From: Acidobacteriota bacterium
GTDB taxonomy: Bacteria > Acidobacteriota > UBA6911 > JACQSX01
DNA length: 64,000 nucleotides
NCBI GenBank assembly: GCA_016211105.1
Contig: JACQSX010000028.1
Span: 1-64,000 of the forward strand
Reading direction: 5' to 3'
The stretch's first letter is position 1; each line of letters starts with the position of its first letter. A model generated the notes under the pieces. The model worked only from the letters and a program-made list of their open reading frames with translations, ran no database searches and was not told the DNA's origin. Shown in pieces: positions 48,424-56,719 of the stretch. The translations under genes and the position numbers were made by a program.

Positions 48424-49089
48424 ATGATGAAAACTGAAGCAACTGATTGTCACAAATTTGAGCCGATTCTCGATCTTTATCTGGACAGCCAGCTTAGCCC
48501 GGAGTCCCGATCTGATTTCGAGCGACACGTTTCTACCTGCGCGCGCTGCTTGCAAAGATTGCGCTCACGGCAGACTCTTCTGGAGCGGGTTCGCCGGTCA
48601 GGGCGGGAGGTGAAGATCCCGCCGCAGGTGGCGGCAAGGATATTGAACAGCGCCCGCCGTGAGCTTAAGTGGCACTCTCACGTTGGTTGGAGGTGGGGCG
48701 GCGCGGTCGCAGCTCTCTGCCTGCTGTCTGTTCTGAGCGTTTGGCTTTTTACCGGCCCCTTCCTTTGGAAAGCGGGCCAGATCGAGACGCTGGAAGGCAG
48801 ATTGGTGTGCATGGGTAAGATGCTTGGGGAACGGTATCGGGCCCACTGGGATTGCGCCAACTACGGCCACCTTCCGGTGATCGAAACCAACAGCGGCCAG
48901 TTGTGGCACCTGGTGAATAATCGGGCGGCTCACGACCTAGCCGTCAACATGGATGATGACAGTCAATCGCGAGTCCGGATTGTGGCCTATGTCTACCCGA
49001 AGGAGCACTTTCTGGAAATTAGAAGCTATCAGCTACTTCGATCAGAATTTCAGGAAAAGAAGGGAGCAAAGCAAAATGAGAATATCTAA
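48424..49089 (+). CDS. Zinc-finger anti-sigma factor
   Basis: 221 residues. The N-terminus has the zf-HC2 pattern (C-H then HVSTCARC: H-x3-C-x2-C). One membrane span (AVAALCLLSVLSVWLFTGP) separates it from an exported domain with conserved-looking Cys (VCMGKML, DCANYGH). It probably restrains the divergent ECF sigma. The gene overlaps the next one by 14 nt, so it heads a + strand operon through the DUF255 protein. Confidence 0.82.
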   Translation: MMKTEATDCHKFEPILDLYLDSQLSPESRSDFERHVSTCARCLQRLRSRQTLLERVRRSGREVKIPPQVAARILNSARRELKWHSHVGWRWGGAVAALCLLSVLSVWLFTGPFLWKAGQIETLEGRLVCMGKMLGERYRAHWDCANYGHLPVIETNSGQLWHLVNNRAAHDLAVNMDDDSQSRVRIVAYVYPKEHFLEIRSYQLLRSEFQEKKGAKQNENI

Positions 49090-49468
49090 GCGTTTCAATC
49101 TCTTGATCATGTCATCCCTGATGACGGCCGCAAGCTTACTCGTGTTGGCCCAACAGAGCGTCTCGCCACAGCAGAAGGCCGCCGTAAGCAAGGCAATCAC
49201 CGACTATGTACAAAGGGACCAGCAGTTAAAAGGGGCTTTCCTGGTTAAGGATAAGAAAGCGGGAGCCGTGCGGGAGTTGAAATTCGATCACGTACATTCA
49301 GGTGTTGATAAAACGGCAGACGGCCGATATGTGGCGTGTGTAGATTTCAAGCAGGGAAACAAAGTGCTGGATGTGGACTTCTATCTGAAGCCCGCTACGT
49401 CTGGGGAGTTGCAGCTATCAGACATTCGTATCCACAAGATTGATGGCAAGGATGTCTCCGGGGAATGA
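49076..49468 (+). CDS. Hypothetical secreted protein
   Basis: 130 residues from the ATG at 49076. It has a signal peptide ([18 protein letters not shown]) and a mature PepSY/NTF2-sized domain ([20 protein letters not shown], then [20 protein letters not shown]). No known motif. It is coupled upstream to the anti-sigma gene and downstream to the DUF255 gene (4-nt overlap). Confidence 0.55.
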   Translation: MRISKRFNLLIMSSLMTAASLLVLAQQSVSPQQKAAVSKAITDYVQRDQQLKGAFLVKDKKAGAVRELKFDHVHSGVDKTADGRYVACVDFKQGNKVLDVDFYLKPATSGELQLSDIRIHKIDGKDVSGE

Positions 49469-51774
49469 GAAAACCGAAGTACCTGAGAATCACAGGCGTC
49501 GTCATCCTAGCTGGAGCCCTTGCGCTGGCCGTTGGATTATTTCTGCGCCAGAGGGTTGTGGGACAGGAAAAACCCCTGACACAGCCCGGCGCAGTGGCAT
49601 CCTCTGGGTACCAGAGCACTGAGGTAGGTGCTGGCAAACCAAATCGGCTCATTGATGAGAAGAGCCCCTATCTGTTGCAGCATGCCTACAATCCGGTGGA
49701 TTGGTATCCGTGGGGTAGCGCCGCCTTTGAGAAGGCGCGCAAAGAGAATAAGCCGATCTTTCTGTCGGTGGGCTACTCCACTTGTCATTGGTGTCACGTG
49801 ATGGAACGCGAGTCGTTCTCCAATCCCAAAATCGCCGTCATCATGAACAAACATTTCATCAGTATCAAGGTGGACCGCGAGGAAAGACCGGATATCGATC
49901 ACGTTTATATGACTTTCGTGCAGGCCACAACCGGGGGCGGTGGTTGGCCTATGTCCGTTTTCCTGACTCCCGAACTGAAACCTTTCTGGGGCGGGACCTA
50001 TTTTCCCCCCGATGCGCGAAACGGAATGCCCGGATTTCGCCAGATTCTGTTGAAGGTGGCGGAACAATGGGAGAGCAATCGGGGGGCCGTCGTCGCTTCG
50101 GCCGGGAGAGTTACCGAAGCGCTGAAAAATTTGCGCGACGCCCCCGGGGACGAGAATGTGAAGCTGGGAAGAGAACTGTTGGACAGGACCTACCAGTGGT
50201 ACGTTTCGACCTACGGCGCGCGAAATGGAGGTTTTGAAGCAGCCCCGAAGTTTCCACGGCCCGTCAATTTCAATTTCCTGCTGCGCTACCATGCCCGGAC
50301 CGGGCAGAAGAAGGCTCTGGAGATGGCAACTCATACCCTGCGCAAGATGGCCGACGGCGGGATCCATGACCCCATTGGTGGAGGATTCCATCGTTACTCT
50401 ACCGACGAGCGTTGGTTTGCTCCTCATTTTGAAAAGATGCTGTACGACCAGGCGCAACTGGCCATCTCCTATCTGGAAACTTATCAACTCACCAAGGAGC
50501 CTTTCTTCGCAGCCGTAGCTCGAGACATTTTCGAATATGTCCTGCGGGACATGACGGACCAAGAGGGTGGTTTCTACTCGGCCGAAGATGCCGACAGCCC
50601 TGTCAGCTCCAGCAATCGCGACCAGCAGGCAGAAGGGGCCTTTTACGTCTGGACCCATCAGGAGATCGCTGCCCTTCTCGGCAATGATGCGGCGATTTTC
50701 GAGCACCATTATGGAGTAAGGGAGAGCGGAAACGTCGAGCGGGATCCTTTTGGAGAATTCAAGAATAAGAGCATTCTTCATGTTGCTTCCGGACTGGAAC
50801 AGACGGCGCAAAGGTTCAAAAAGCCGGCGAGCCAGATCAAAGAGATTCTGACCCGGGGCCGGCAGACACTGTTTCAGGCCCGGGCAAAGCGCCCGCGTCC
50901 TCATCCGGACGATAAGGTTCTTACCGCCTGGAATGGCCTGATGATTTCAGCCTTGAGCAGGGGTTATCAGGTCCTGCGAGAAGACAGGTATCTCAAGGCT
51001 GCTGAAAGAGCTGCGTCCTTTGTCACCGGCAGGCTCTATGACCAGCAATCAAAGCTTCTCAAGAGGCGCTACCGAAAAGGTGAGGCGGCTATCGCGGGGA
51101 TGTTCGACGACTATGCCTTCTTCACCCAGGGACTGCTTGACCTGTATGAGACGTCGCTCGACGGGCGCTGGCTGATAGTTGCGATGGAATTGACGGAAAC
51201 ACAGAACCGGCTTTTCTGGGACGCTGGAAAGGGTGGGTTTTACAACACGACGGAAAAAGATCCTTCCATTCTGATTCGTCTGAAAGAGGACTACGACGGG
51301 GCTGAGCCTTCGCCCAATTCCGTGGCAGTATCGAACCTGTTGCGCCTGTCTCAAATGTCCGACAACAGGAAATGGCGAGAGGTGGCGGATAGATCGATCA
51401 AGGCTTTTGGAAAACGCCTGTTCGAGAGCCCGCAGGCAATGCCGCAGATGATGGTGGCGGTAGATTTCCACCTAGACAAACCCCGACAGATTCTCATTGC
51501 CGGCGACAGAAACGCGCCCGACACGAAGGCCATTGTGCGTGAGATACACAGGCGATTTATTCCCAACAAGATCTTGGTTCTCGCAGACGGTGGAGCAGGC
51601 CAGCAGCGGCTGGCCGCAACTCTTGACATCTTGAACAGCCTACGCCGCATTGACGGCAAAGCCACCGCTTACATTTGCGAGAACTATGTCTGCCACCGGC
51701 CTACCAACGAGTTGGCTGTGGTCGTCCAATTGCTCGATGGAAAGGGCACCATACGGAAACGAGGTGAGGACTGA
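49465..51774 (+). CDS. DUF255 thioredoxin-like protein (YyaL/SPATA20 family), membrane-anchored
   Basis: 769 residues. An N-terminal hydrophobic segment ([16 protein letters not shown]) is unusual for this normally cytosolic family. The thioredoxin-like domain begins [20 protein letters not shown] and has the C-x2-C in [17 protein letters not shown] long (alpha/alpha) barrel part follows ([34 protein letters not shown]). Biochemical role unknown. Context suggests a periplasmic redox function in a sigma-controlled operon. Confidence 0.85.
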   Translation: MRKPKYLRITGVVILAGALALAVGLFLRQRVVGQEKPLTQPGAVASSGYQSTEVGAGKPNRLIDEKSPYLLQHAYNPVDWYPWGSAAFEKARKENKPIFLSVGYSTCHWCHVMERESFSNPKIAVIMNKHFISIKVDREERPDIDHVYMTFVQATTGGGGWPMSVFLTPELKPFWGGTYFPPDARNGMPGFRQILLKVAEQWESNRGAVVASAGRVTEALKNLRDAPGDENVKLGRELLDRTYQWYVSTYGARNGGFEAAPKFPRPVNFNFLLRYHARTGQKKALEMATHTLRKMADGGIHDPIGGGFHRYSTDERWFAPHFEKMLYDQAQLAISYLETYQLTKEPFFAAVARDIFEYVLRDMTDQEGGFYSAEDADSPVSSSNRDQQAEGAFYVWTHQEIAALLGNDAAIFEHHYGVRESGNVERDPFGEFKNKSILHVASGLEQTAQRFKKPASQIKEILTRGRQTLFQARAKRPRPHPDDKVLTAWNGLMISALSRGYQVLREDRYLKAAERAASFVTGRLYDQQSKLLKRRYRKGEAAIAGMFDDYAFFTQGLLDLYETSLDGRWLIVAMELTETQNRLFWDAGKGGFYNTTEKDPSILIRLKEDYDGAEPSPNSVAVSNLLRLSQMSDNRKWREVADRSIKAFGKRLFESPQAMPQMMVAVDFHLDKPRQILIAGDRNAPDTKAIVREIHRRFIPNKILVLADGGAGQQRLAATLDILNSLRRIDGKATAYICENYVCHRPTNELAVVVQLLDGKGTIRKRGED

Positions 51775-51842
51775 GCCAGTGCTGGTCGCCAAAAGATGAA
51801 AATACTCTCCGAGAACACGATCGAGTTCATAGAGGAAATCTT

Positions 51843-52913
51843 ATGCAGAACTTGGAACACAGAAGGGGTGTTCTTCAGAGGCCCTATCTCATTATTCTGG
51901 GCGCCGCTGTGGGACTCACCATGGTCCTTGAGGGTTGGGCTCTCATGCAGGAGGACAGGCTGGTAATCAATCAGGCATTGCTAGCAGCTCTCCCGCTGCT
52001 TCCGCTTCTGGTGGGCCTGACCCTTTGGGCTGTCTCGCCGCTCACTCCAGGCGGCAAGCGTAGAAAATGGTGGAACTGGCTTCTGCATTGGATAGGGGGA
52101 ACCGCTGCTGTACTTGTTGCCGTCGTCGTGGTCCACCTGGCATGGGTTTTCATGTTTCCTTACCACACTGCTGTGGCTTCCAATCGGCAGACGCTCTCAG
52201 TCGCCGACGCCTATAATTATCGCCACTTTGGCTACTCCTTCTATGTCCGCGGAAAACAGCGCCGCGTCGCGGAGGGTCAACACGTACTGGACGAGACATT
52301 GACCAACCTTCAAGGTAACAGAATTCAGCTTTCCAGCCTTTGGCAGGAAAGGCCAATCGTGGTGGAGTTTGGCAGCATTACCTGTCCCGTGTTTTGCGGC
52401 AAGATTGCGTCGATGGAGGAACTGGCCCGCAAGTACGCAGGAAAAGCAAATTTCTACGTGTTGTACGTCAGGGAAGCCCATCCGGGACAGAATTACCCAG
52501 CGCACCGAAGCTTCACACAAAAGTTAAACTACGCTCACGCTCTGGAACGTCTGGAAAAGGTCGAGCGCACGATCTTGATCTATGATCTGGAAGGAACAAT
52601 GAACCGGGATTACGGCGCGATGCCCAATTCTGTGTACGTCATTGGAAAGGATGGAATAATCGCCTACCGCGCGGACTGGAACGATCTTGCCCAAGTCGAA
52701 AGAACACTTGAGGCTGTCTTGGGAAGTGGCGGCAATGCGGCCGGCATTTGGCCGACCGGGATGCAGGACAACTTCGTGAAAGTAGATACTGGAGTTTTGG
52801 GTGGGTCTTTCAGGGTCCTGAGACGTTCGGGGTTTGCCGCCGTTGCAGACTTTGTCATGTCCTTTCCGAGTATGTCGATGGGGCGTGTGCAGGGAGGACG
52901 GTCCAGGAATTGA
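51843..52913 (+). CDS. Iodothyronine deiodinase-like membrane redoxin (Cys form)
   Basis: 356 residues. Three N-terminal membrane segments (about 15-35, 45-65, 85-105) precede a thioredoxin-fold domain. The active-site stretch VEFGSITCPVF (Cys181) lines up with the NFGSxTUPPF site of deiodinases, where U is Sec. YVREAHPGQNYPAHR and GTMNRDYGAMPNSVYVI are further deiodinase-family features. Cys185 adds a C-x3-C pair. It stands 45 bp upstream of a Sec-containing HMA gene. Substrate unknown. Confidence 0.8.
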   Translation: MQNLEHRRGVLQRPYLIILGAAVGLTMVLEGWALMQEDRLVINQALLAALPLLPLLVGLTLWAVSPLTPGGKRRKWWNWLLHWIGGTAAVLVAVVVVHLAWVFMFPYHTAVASNRQTLSVADAYNYRHFGYSFYVRGKQRRVAEGQHVLDETLTNLQGNRIQLSSLWQERPIVVEFGSITCPVFCGKIASMEELARKYAGKANFYVLYVREAHPGQNYPAHRSFTQKLNYAHALERLEKVERTILIYDLEGTMNRDYGAMPNSVYVIGKDGIIAYRADWNDLAQVERTLEAVLGSGGNAAGIWPTGMQDNFVKVDTGVLGGSFRVLRRSGFAAVADFVMSFPSMSMGRVQGGRSRN

Positions 52914-52958
52914 ACCTATACGTCGATTTATTACGCCAAGCATGAGGAGGGAACCAAG

Positions 52959-53291
52959 ATGAAACGAAGGGATGTACTGTATTTTATGGGTCTTTCAGTA
53001 ACAGGGCTTCTAACTCTTCGAGGGTTTGCCCAGGAAGAATCGGGTAAAGAGAAGAAAGAAGAGGTTGTAACGTTGGCTATCACCGGCATGACTTGAGATT
53101 CCTGTGTCCAAACGGTGCAGTCTGCACTGGAATCGGTTAAGGGGGTCAAAGAAGCCAAGGTATCGCTGGAGGATAATGAGGCGGTGGTGAAATTTGACCC
53201 GAGCATGGCAAAGGTCGAGGATCTCATTAAAGCCGTCAAAGATGCCAAGGGGATGAACCGCTACGACGCTGAGGTCAAAAAGAAAAAATAA
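52959..53291 (+). CDS. MerP-like HMA selenoprotein (GMT-Sec-x2-Cys)
   Basis: 110 residues if TGA 53094-53096 is read as Sec46. The frame runs from the ATG at 52959, which has a GAGGAGGG ribosome binding site, to TAA at 53291. A Tat-like signal (MKRRDVLYFMGLSVTGLL) leads an HMA domain reading LAITGMT-Sec-DSCVQTVQSALE, with the normal HMA end VKEAKVSLEDNEAVVKFDPS. The UGA replaces exactly the first Cys of GMTCxxC while the rest of the domain is intact, so a nonsense pseudogene is unlikely. It should bind soft metal ions outside the cytoplasm. Confidence 0.87.
53115..53127 (+). promoter_or_regulatory. Candidate bacterial SECIS hairpin, HMA selenoprotein 1
   Basis: GTGCA-GTC-TGCAC forms a tight hairpin whose loop begins 24 nt after the UGA. 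An outer pairing GATTCC (53097-53102) with GGAATC (53129-53134) extends it. The TGCAGTCTGCAC core closely resembles the E. coli fdhF SECIS (TGCAGGTCTGCAC), including the GU in the loop. Confidence 0.8.
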
Positions 53292-53365
53292 ACTCCAGCA
53301 CCGCTCTCGGGGCCCCGAATACAGCCAAAGGCGGCGCAAAATATACAGCCGCCTGATGAGTCTCA

Positions 53366-53614
53366 TTATCCCTTCTTCTCTGTGAGCATACGGTCCAGCG
53401 ACCAAGCGCCGCCCCCTTTGATGAGCAGCGCGATGACAATCGCCAGAGCCAGCAGGTGGTACTCAAAACCCTCGCCCTGCTGCGCGCCTGTCCAATTCAT
53501 GAAGAATCCGTTCGAGAGATGCACGGCGAAAATGGCGACAAGCATCACGCACCCGATCCCGAGTGCGGCCACCCGGCTCAGCAAGCCGACGATGAGCCCC
53601 AGCGCGCCGCCTGG
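53366..53614 (-). pseudogene. DoxX-family protein, N-terminally truncated
   Basis: The minus-strand frame ending at 53366 reads VGLLSRVAALGIGCVMLVAI, then HLSNGFFMNWTGAQQGEGFE and a GGGAWSLDR end, which is the C-terminal two thirds of DoxX. The first part is missing: at about 53612 the sequence switches to a histidine kinase fragment on the other strand. It is convergent with the HMA selenoprotein gene. Confidence 0.75.
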
Positions 53615-53770
53615 CGAAGGTACGGGGTTGGGGCTCACCATTTGCTATGGGATTGTCAAGCGGTACCAGGGGAAAATCTGGGCACAGAAGTCCTCCCTTG
53701 GCGGCGCCGAATTCGTGGTGGAACTTCCAACTGCCCGATCCGCTTGCCCGGCGGCAGACCCACCTTCTAC
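53613..53770 (+). pseudogene. Histidine kinase C-terminal fragment
   Basis: The + frame reads GTGLGLTICYGIVKRYQGKI, then GGAEFVVELPTA: the G2 box and the last strand of a HATPase_c domain. Everything before the ATP lid is absent. The frame continues past the fragment to 53879 across the start of a response-regulator fragment, the order expected for a two-component operon. Confidence 0.8.
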
Positions 53771-53853
53771 TTCCAGCGAGAAAGTGGAAATCGGGTTGAC
53801 AGCCGGCGCTGTACGGGTGGACTGGCGACGCATTAGCAATCCGAGGATAACCC

Positions 53854-54030
53854 ATGTCGAAAATCCTAGTGGTAGATGATGAGCCGGCAGTTACTCATTT
53901 GCTGAGGTGGTTCTTAGAGAAAAAGGGCCATGAAGTGGTCACGGCTGCCGACGGAGTTGAGGCGCTGGCCAGCGTGCAACAGGAAAATCCTAAAGTTGTG
54001 CTTCTTGATATCTCCATGCCCCTAGCCACG
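53854..54030 (+). pseudogene. Response regulator receiver domain, C-terminally truncated
   Basis: About 59 residues: SKILVVDDEPAVTHLLRWFL and VVLLDISMP with the phospho-acceptor Asp. Similarity ends abruptly after SMP, where helix 3 should follow. The frame then runs without a stop into the MerC-like gene, an in-frame join that probably arose by recombination. Confidence 0.78.
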
Positions 54031-54051
54031 GCGGTAACAGGGGGAAACACC

Positions 54052-54435
54052 TTGAGCCATAGTCATGCGGATAAATGGGGACCGTTGGGCAGCATTTTTG
54101 CCGCTCTCTGCTGCTTGGGAGCGGCGCCTGCCTTAGCCGCGGTCTCCGCGTTGGGCTTGGGTTTTTTAATTAACGACATTATTCTGATTCCGCTCCTGGT
54201 GGTCTTTCTTGGCGCGACGATCTGGGCTCTCCGGAGAGATCGCAGCCGCCACGGGCGCACGGGACCGCAACGGCTTGCTTGGCTGGCGTCGCTTTTTACC
54301 GTGAGCGGTCTCTGGGTTTCCGGCGTGGTCGTGAGTTTGGGACTCATTCTGCTGGTGGCGGCCTCGATTTGGAATGTCGTTGTTACCTGGCAAACAAAAT
54401 TCCCCCTTGACTCCGTACCTAAGTCCAGGGTTTAG
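54052..54435 (+). CDS. MerC-like mercury transport protein, copy 1
   Basis: 127 residues from a TTG at 54052 with AGGGGGA upstream. The start LSHSHADKWGPLGSIFAALC matches the ATG-started paralogue at 61980. A Cys pair in ALCCLGAAPALAA lies in the first of about four membrane segments (FLINDIILIPLLVVFLGATI). MerC-type proteins carry Hg(II) inward. The frame is open upstream into the response-regulator fragment, so a fusion product cannot be excluded. The last codons overlap the promoter of the next gene. Confidence 0.75.
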   Translation: MSHSHADKWGPLGSIFAALCCLGAAPALAAVSALGLGFLINDIILIPLLVVFLGATIWALRRDRSRHGRTGPQRLAWLASLFTVSGLWVSGVVVSLGLILLVAASIWNVVVTWQTKFPLDSVPKSRV

Positions 54436-54438
54436 ACT
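54407..54438 (+). promoter_or_regulatory. MerR-type promoter ahead of the merR-like gene
   Basis: TTGACT (54407-54412) and TAGACT (54433-54438) are separated by 20 bp, the stretched spacing typical of MerR-controlled promoters. The left part TTGACTCCGTAC is the same as in the Tn21 mer operator. It overlaps the 3' end of the MerC-like gene. Confidence 0.65.
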
Positions 54439-54459
54439 CAGTTTGAAAGGAGAACGAGG

Positions 54460-54891
54460 GTGAACGGGCTGACTATTGGACATGTAGCCAAGCAAGCGGA
54501 GGTCCACGTTGAGACGGTCCGCTATTACGAGCGACGCGGAATCCTGCCGGAGCCAGCGAGGAGCCCATCTGGCTACCGTCAGTACGACACAGAAACGGTG
54601 CGGCTTATTCGGTTCATCAAGCGCGCGCAGGACCTCGGCTTCACACTTGGCGAGATCAAGCAGTTAATTGAGCTTCGGAGAAACTCCAGGCGGAACAGAT
54701 CCGCCGTAAGCGCACTTGCGACGGCAAAGCTCAGTGACATCGACAAGAAGATTCTCCAGTTGCAGGCGATGCGAAAAGCACTCGAACTTCTTGTTGATGC
54801 TTGCGCTTGCAAAGATCATAAGCTGGACTGTCCGATCATCGAAGCGCTCAACGACGACGAAAAGGGAATGATCATCAAAAAGGAGAAATAA
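54460..54891 (+). CDS. MerR-family metal-responsive regulator
   Basis: 143 residues from a GTG at 54460 preceded by AAAGGAG. The winged HTH reads LTIGHVAKQAEVHVETVRYY and RSPSGYRQYDTETV. C-terminal cysteines lie in DACACKDHKLDCPIIEAL. The helix-5 Cys of mercury-sensing MerR (position 82 type) is replaced by Ser/Val in NRSAVSALATAK, so the ligand may not be Hg(II) in the classical three-Cys mode. It should regulate its own operon. Confidence 0.85.
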   Translation: MNGLTIGHVAKQAEVHVETVRYYERRGILPEPARSPSGYRQYDTETVRLIRFIKRAQDLGFTLGEIKQLIELRRNSRRNRSAVSALATAKLSDIDKKILQLQAMRKALELLVDACACKDHKLDCPIIEALNDDEKGMIIKKEK

Positions 54892-54893
54892 CA

Positions 54894-55160
54894 ATGAAAA
54901 AACGAAGTGTTGAATTATTTACAGCAGCATGTCCCTGTTGTGACGAGACGATAAAGCTCGTCCAGGGCATGGTTTGTCCTAGCTGTGACGTTCAGATCCA
55001 TGACATGCGTTCTGACAAGGCTGCTCAGGAGAAGGCAAAACAATACGGCATCGGCAGCGTTCCGGCGGTCGTGGTCGACGGACGACTGGCTGACTGCTGC
55101 TTGGGCCGGGGTGTCAGGGAAGCATCCCTGCGCGCCGCCGGCGTCGGCGTCCCCCTGTAG
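54894..55160 (+). CDS. Thioredoxin-like cysteine-rich protein
   Basis: 88 residues. It begins KKRSVELFTAACPCCDETIK with CPCC, then MVCPSCDVQIHDMR and the cis-Pro region GIGSVPAVVVDGRLADCC. This is a glutaredoxin/thioredoxin-size fold with four extra cysteines. Such genes occur in mer-like operons and may pass metal or electrons. It starts 2 bp after the merR-like gene. Confidence 0.78.
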   Translation: MKKRSVELFTAACPCCDETIKLVQGMVCPSCDVQIHDMRSDKAAQEKAKQYGIGSVPAVVVDGRLADCCLGRGVREASLRAAGVGVPL

Positions 55161-55240
55161 AAAACTGACAAATGAAGAAAATCTTGCACTGCGGACCGCC
55201 GCAGGGTCGAGGCGGCAGTGATCAATAGGGCTTTTTTACC

Positions 55241-55732
55241 ATGAGGAGTGATGTGAAAATGAATACCAGGACATTTCGACAGGACCTCGGCGCTACCTTA
55301 AGCGGCGGCTTGCGGCGGGCCACGGTGAGTGAAATTCTCTCGGTCTACGGCGCCCTTCTTAGCTCGTTCGCCACCCTGGTTTGTTGCGCGCTGCCGGCAC
55401 TGTTGGTTTTGCTCGGATTTGGAGTGACAAGCGTTCTGACTTTTTTAACGGCGATCCCAGGGTGGCAAGACTTCTCCAGCTACGAAATTTGGCTGTTTCC
55501 GCTGAGCGGAATCTTGTTGGCTGCGGGCTTTTATTTCGCTTACTTTCGCCAAAACCCAGCCCAAGGTGAGGTTTGCGAAATTGCAGGGGGAGGCCAGGAA
55601 AGCGCCTGCTCTACCACCACACGCTGGAATCGCCGGCTTCTTTGGTTCTCAGTTTTCCTCTATAGCCTAGCCTTGGTAACAAACTTTTGGGGAATCGGTT
55701 GGATGAAAGCTCACGGGTACTTTGATCGCTAA
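55241..55732 (+). CDS. MerT-like membrane protein, long form
   Basis: 163 residues. The first membrane segment has the Cys pair in FATLVCCALPALLVLLGFGV, as in MerT helix 1. A second helix ([19 protein letters not shown]), a cytosolic loop with Cys (GEVCEIAGGGQESACS) and a third helix follow. MerT carries Hg(II) from MerP to MerA across the inner membrane. An in-frame ATG at 55259 is an alternative start. Confidence 0.8.
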   Translation: MRSDVKMNTRTFRQDLGATLSGGLRRATVSEILSVYGALLSSFATLVCCALPALLVLLGFGVTSVLTFLTAIPGWQDFSSYEIWLFPLSGILLAAGFYFAYFRQNPAQGEVCEIAGGGQESACSTTTRWNRRLLWFSVFLYSLALVTNFWGIGWMKAHGYFDR

Positions 55733-55750
55733 GTACCTCGAGGAGACCAC

Positions 55751-56665
55751 TTGAAAACAAAAAGATGGGTTATGTCTTTTCTGCTTTTGGGTTGCGTCGG
55801 ACTTGCAGACCCAGGGCTGCGGGCCCAGGCGATCATGGCGCCGAGTGGTAGAACGCTATTTAGCGGCGCGACTTTGGTGCGCTCGTTTGCTCAAGTCAAC
55901 CACTTTGCCCTTCGCTCCGATGGAGATTCAAAGGAGATCACCCAGTACATTACGCCCCTTGCTGTTGTTTATGGGTTTCATCCTAAATGGACGGTCGTCG
56001 TGGCTCAGCCGTATGTAACCGTAGACATTACCAGCCACAGGGGGGATGAAACGCGACGAGAAAACATAAACGGTCTCGGCGATTCGCAGATGTTTATTCA
56101 ATATGATGGGATTTATAGCCGCAACACCCCGGGAGGGCTGACCCGGCTCTCCGGTATTCTTGGTCTCCAGGCGCCCACGGGCGCACGACGGTTCTCCACC
56201 GGCGCTTTCGAATACACCGGGGGGCTAATTTTCGAAAAGCAGGCGAACTTGAAATATGTTTTCACTGCTGATTTTGAATACACCTTCGCTACTGAGAATG
56301 ATCGCGGATTAACAGTGGGCGACCGAGCCAGGTTTGATGCCGTGCCAGGGTACTTTGTTATTTCTCGGGAGAAACCTCTTCCGGATGCGAGCTGGCTCCG
56401 GAAGGTCTATGATCGGGCGTTTCGCGACGGGGCATATTTCATTTTGGAATTCAATGGCGCCTGGCAGGCCCATGCTCGTAGCCAGGGGACTGGGGTTGCC
56501 AACTCCGGCGGAACCACACTTTCGATTTCACCCGGCATCCAGTATTTTCCAGGCCGCAGCTTCTTGATCGAGTTTTCTTACGCGATTCCGGTGGCCAGGG
56601 AGCTAAATGGGACACAGCCCGAGCTGGAATCAACTTTTCTCTTTGGTTTCCGCTATCTGTTTTAG
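55751..56665 (+). CDS. Outer-membrane transporter-like beta-barrel protein
   Basis: 304 residues from a TTG with GAGGAGACC upstream. A signal peptide (WVMSFLLLGCVGLADPGLRA) is followed by a beta-barrel pattern resembling the MetA-pathway/outer-membrane family (GLGDSQMFIQYDG, LSGILGLQAPTGARRFSTGA), and the protein ends in FGFRYLF. It may form the outer-membrane pore or sensor of this metal locus. It is upstream of HMA selenoprotein 2 by 54 bp. Confidence 0.7.
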   Translation: MKTKRWVMSFLLLGCVGLADPGLRAQAIMAPSGRTLFSGATLVRSFAQVNHFALRSDGDSKEITQYITPLAVVYGFHPKWTVVVAQPYVTVDITSHRGDETRRENINGLGDSQMFIQYDGIYSRNTPGGLTRLSGILGLQAPTGARRFSTGAFEYTGGLIFEKQANLKYVFTADFEYTFATENDRGLTVGDRARFDAVPGYFVISREKPLPDASWLRKVYDRAFRDGAYFILEFNGAWQAHARSQGTGVANSGGTTLSISPGIQYFPGRSFLIEFSYAIPVARELNGTQPELESTFLFGFRYLF

Positions 56666-56719
56666 GTTCTGAATGAAACTCAGGGATGAGACAAGCAAGT
56701 CTTTTAGGAGGGTTTAATC

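Noticed and set aside
52896..52958. UGA at the end of the deiodinase-like gene as another Sec codon
   Set aside because: Reading on gives a short string with no conserved feature and runs into the start of the next gene; no hairpin was seen after it.
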